The position numbers were made by a program, and so were the translations under genes. A model generated the notes under the pieces. It searched no databases and had not been told where the DNA came from. It was given only the letters and a program-made list of their open reading frames with translations. Shown here in pieces: positions 62,538-64,000 of a stretch of DNA of 64,000 nucleotides; positions within the stretch are counted from its first letter, which is position 1, and the number at the start of each line of letters is the position of its first letter. This DNA is from Strigops habroptila (lineage: Eukaryota > Chordata > Aves > Psittaciformes > Psittacidae), in contig NC_044302.2 in assembly GCF_004027225.2 (NCBI RefSeq), positions 38,600,949 to 38,664,948 of the forward strand, given 5' to 3'.

Positions 62538-62646
62538 GACTCCAGTGCAGCAAACACTTATGCACATGTTGTACATTGACATCAATGGGACTACTTGTGT
62601 GTGAAATCAAGCATCTGTGTAAGCAGTTGGAAGATTGGGGCCTTAT
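62538..62646. repeat. Old palindromic amniote interspersed repeat
   Basis: The block has the layout CAAACACTTATGCACATG ... CATCAATGGGACTACTTGTG ... TGTGTAAGCAGTTGGAAGAT, then TGGGGCC. The two outer parts are rough reverse complements around the AATGGGACTAC centre. I recognise this pattern as an ancient repeat common in turtles, crocodilians and birds, probably a non-autonomous DNA element. The family name is not certain. Confidence 0.55.
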
Positions 62647-62946
62647 TCCAGAAAATATCATGAGAGCAATGTTCTGCTGATTATGTGGACTTCACTAATT
62701 TATTTGGTTTTAAAACAAGTCTCAACTGTTTGTTTTGACACTAACCCATGGAGGTCCTGGAATGGGGAAGAATTACACGAAAAGCAAACCAGTGTTACTC
62801 AACAATAAGGCAAAATTGGGATGGCGCAGAGCAGAAAAAACACACGTGGAGTCAGAAACTTGTACACGTGCAAACAGGTCTGTAAAAGACCAGTGCTCTT
62901 GCAGTACCCACTGATGTAACATGGCCTCCTCAGTGTGTGGTTTAGG

Positions 62947-63044
62947 GCAAGGTGTCCCTGCCCATGGCAGGGGAGTTGGAACTAGATGATCTTAAGGTCC
63001 TTTCCAACCCTTACGATTCTATGATTCTATGATTCTATGATTCT
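62947..63044 (+). mobile_element. CR1 LINE 3' end fragment
   Basis: About 100 bases match the CR1 3' terminus: a GGTGTCCCTGCCCATGGCAG segment, then GATCTTAAGGTCCTTTCCAA, then four copies of the ATTCTATG octamer. It is heavily 5'-truncated, as is usual for CR1. It points opposite to the larger CR1 2.4 kb to its left, and its octamer tail is clean, so it may be younger. Confidence 0.93.
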
Positions 63045-64000
63045 CCTGACAGGTCCAGTGACAGGACAGAAAAAGCAGTGGAACTCCAGCCACAGATCAT
63101 TCTGCAATGGAGACATTTTTGTTCGGCATTGGAATTTCCATGCTCCTCACTGCACCGCATTCCGGTGCAGCCCCAGTAGCGGAAGACCATGTGAGGGCAA
63201 CAAACTGAAGGTGTTCTCTGCAGTCTCATTTATGTGGGACATGGAACATGAAGACAAAAAGTGTTGCCAATCTAGGCTCGGTTTCAAAAGAGACCAGGAA
63301 GAAAACTGAGTAAAAAGGAAAAAATGATTTAAAAACAGGGAGGCTAATGATCAAAGCTGAAATAACCCAAACAGAAGACTTTCACACCAGTTGGCTGGTA
63401 GACGTATATCCCAGTACACATATTAGGAAGGGATTTACAAGAAGACTGTACGGCCTGATGCTGAAAACCATCACTCATCTGGAAAGCCTCACTGAACTCA
63501 CTGCATAATAAAGCTCCTAAGGTGATATTCTGAGCCCAGAAATCAAGCCAGTTATGGTGATCTTTGTTGCCCCTGATGCCCCTGAGAACATCATTACTAA
63601 GTAATGACAGAGCTTTGGAAATTTTCTTGCAGCTTCACAAAAACTTCAGACATTGCAAAGGGAAATTTAAAGGCATTTGTTTCATATTTTTTCATTCTTT
63701 TACAAGCAACCATTGTCCTCTGTCATTCAGCTGAGATGTTCTTTCAGCCTATTTCCGTATAGTTAGTATACTCATCCAGTTAGACAATGAATTAAAGGGG
63801 TAGAATAGTAAACCACAGACATAATGTGACAGAGGACCACACTCCAAAGCAGTATGTGCAAAACCAAGTTTTGTCTGATTTCATCACTCAGCATCAAAAA
63901 TTAGGCAATGCAGGTGAAACAACTGAGTGAGTACATAGATCCTAAGGTGACTTACTGATAATTTGGTGACCTTGGAGAAATCACTGGGGACCAAAGAACA

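Larger units (their letters stand above)
54468..64000 (-). other. PRDM6: PRDM6 upstream intron, open at the window edge (more than 9.5 kb)
   Basis: The region upstream of the first visible PRDM6 exon contains no segment I can read as the beginning of the PR domain, so the next upstream exon probably lies outside. It holds a perfect 19-bp hairpin (55.87 kb), a 22-G run (56.04 kb), a CR1 LINE (58.5-60.5 kb), an old palindromic repeat (62.54 kb) and a CR1 3' end (62.95 kb). The remainder is AT-rich with no recognised feature. Confidence 0.7.

Noticed and set aside
63035..63310. Cysteine-containing frames on both strands next to the CR1 tail
   Set aside because: The cysteine spacing does not match zinc fingers or the PR domain. 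These are overlapping chance frames.

Overview
The window is vertebrate nuclear DNA, almost certainly from a bird. It is AT-rich, poor in genes, and carries CR1 LINE copies with the (ATTCTATG)n 3' tail seen in bird genomes. I see no bacterial-type genes, CRISPR arrays, tRNAs or rRNAs.

The only gene I can support is on the minus strand. It is the 3' half of PRDM6, a PR/SET-domain zinc-finger repressor. Five coding exons run from high to low coordinates: 54467-54340 and 50668-50544 (PR domain), 47727-47385 (linker and zinc finger 1), 38436-38260 (fingers 2 and 3) and 31176-31062 (finger 4 and the stop codon). All exons have GT/AG borders and compatible phases. Together they give 888 coding bases, or 295 residues plus stop. 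The N-terminal half and the start of the PR domain are not visible. They must lie beyond position 64000, which would make the intron at the right edge more than 9.5 kb long.

Below the stop codon, about 4.3 kb down to about 26780 looks like a long AT-rich 3' UTR. It ends at a good poly(A) signal preceded by UGUA and Pumilio-type motifs. Positions 1-26780 appear intergenic, downstream of PRDM6. This stretch holds a degraded old CR1 piece at 3.36-3.72 kb, a 28-bp tandem duplication at 2.03 kb, a candidate conserved noncoding block near 6.7-7.3 kb, simple repeats and no convincing exon.

The PRDM6 introns hold most of the other structure: two consensus CArG boxes (SRF sites) in the last intron, a tandem palindromic repeat at 36.3 kb, hairpins with transcription-factor motifs in their arms (33.0 and 45.9 kb), a perfect 19-bp hairpin (55.9 kb), G homopolymers (31.2 and 56.0 kb), a 2-kb CR1 with an internal deletion (58.5-60.5 kb), a short CR1 3' end (62.95-63.04 kb) and an old palindromic amniote repeat (62.54-62.65 kb). 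I found no clearly undescribed gene system. The best leads are the regulatory-looking elements inside PRDM6 and the unusual hairpins.
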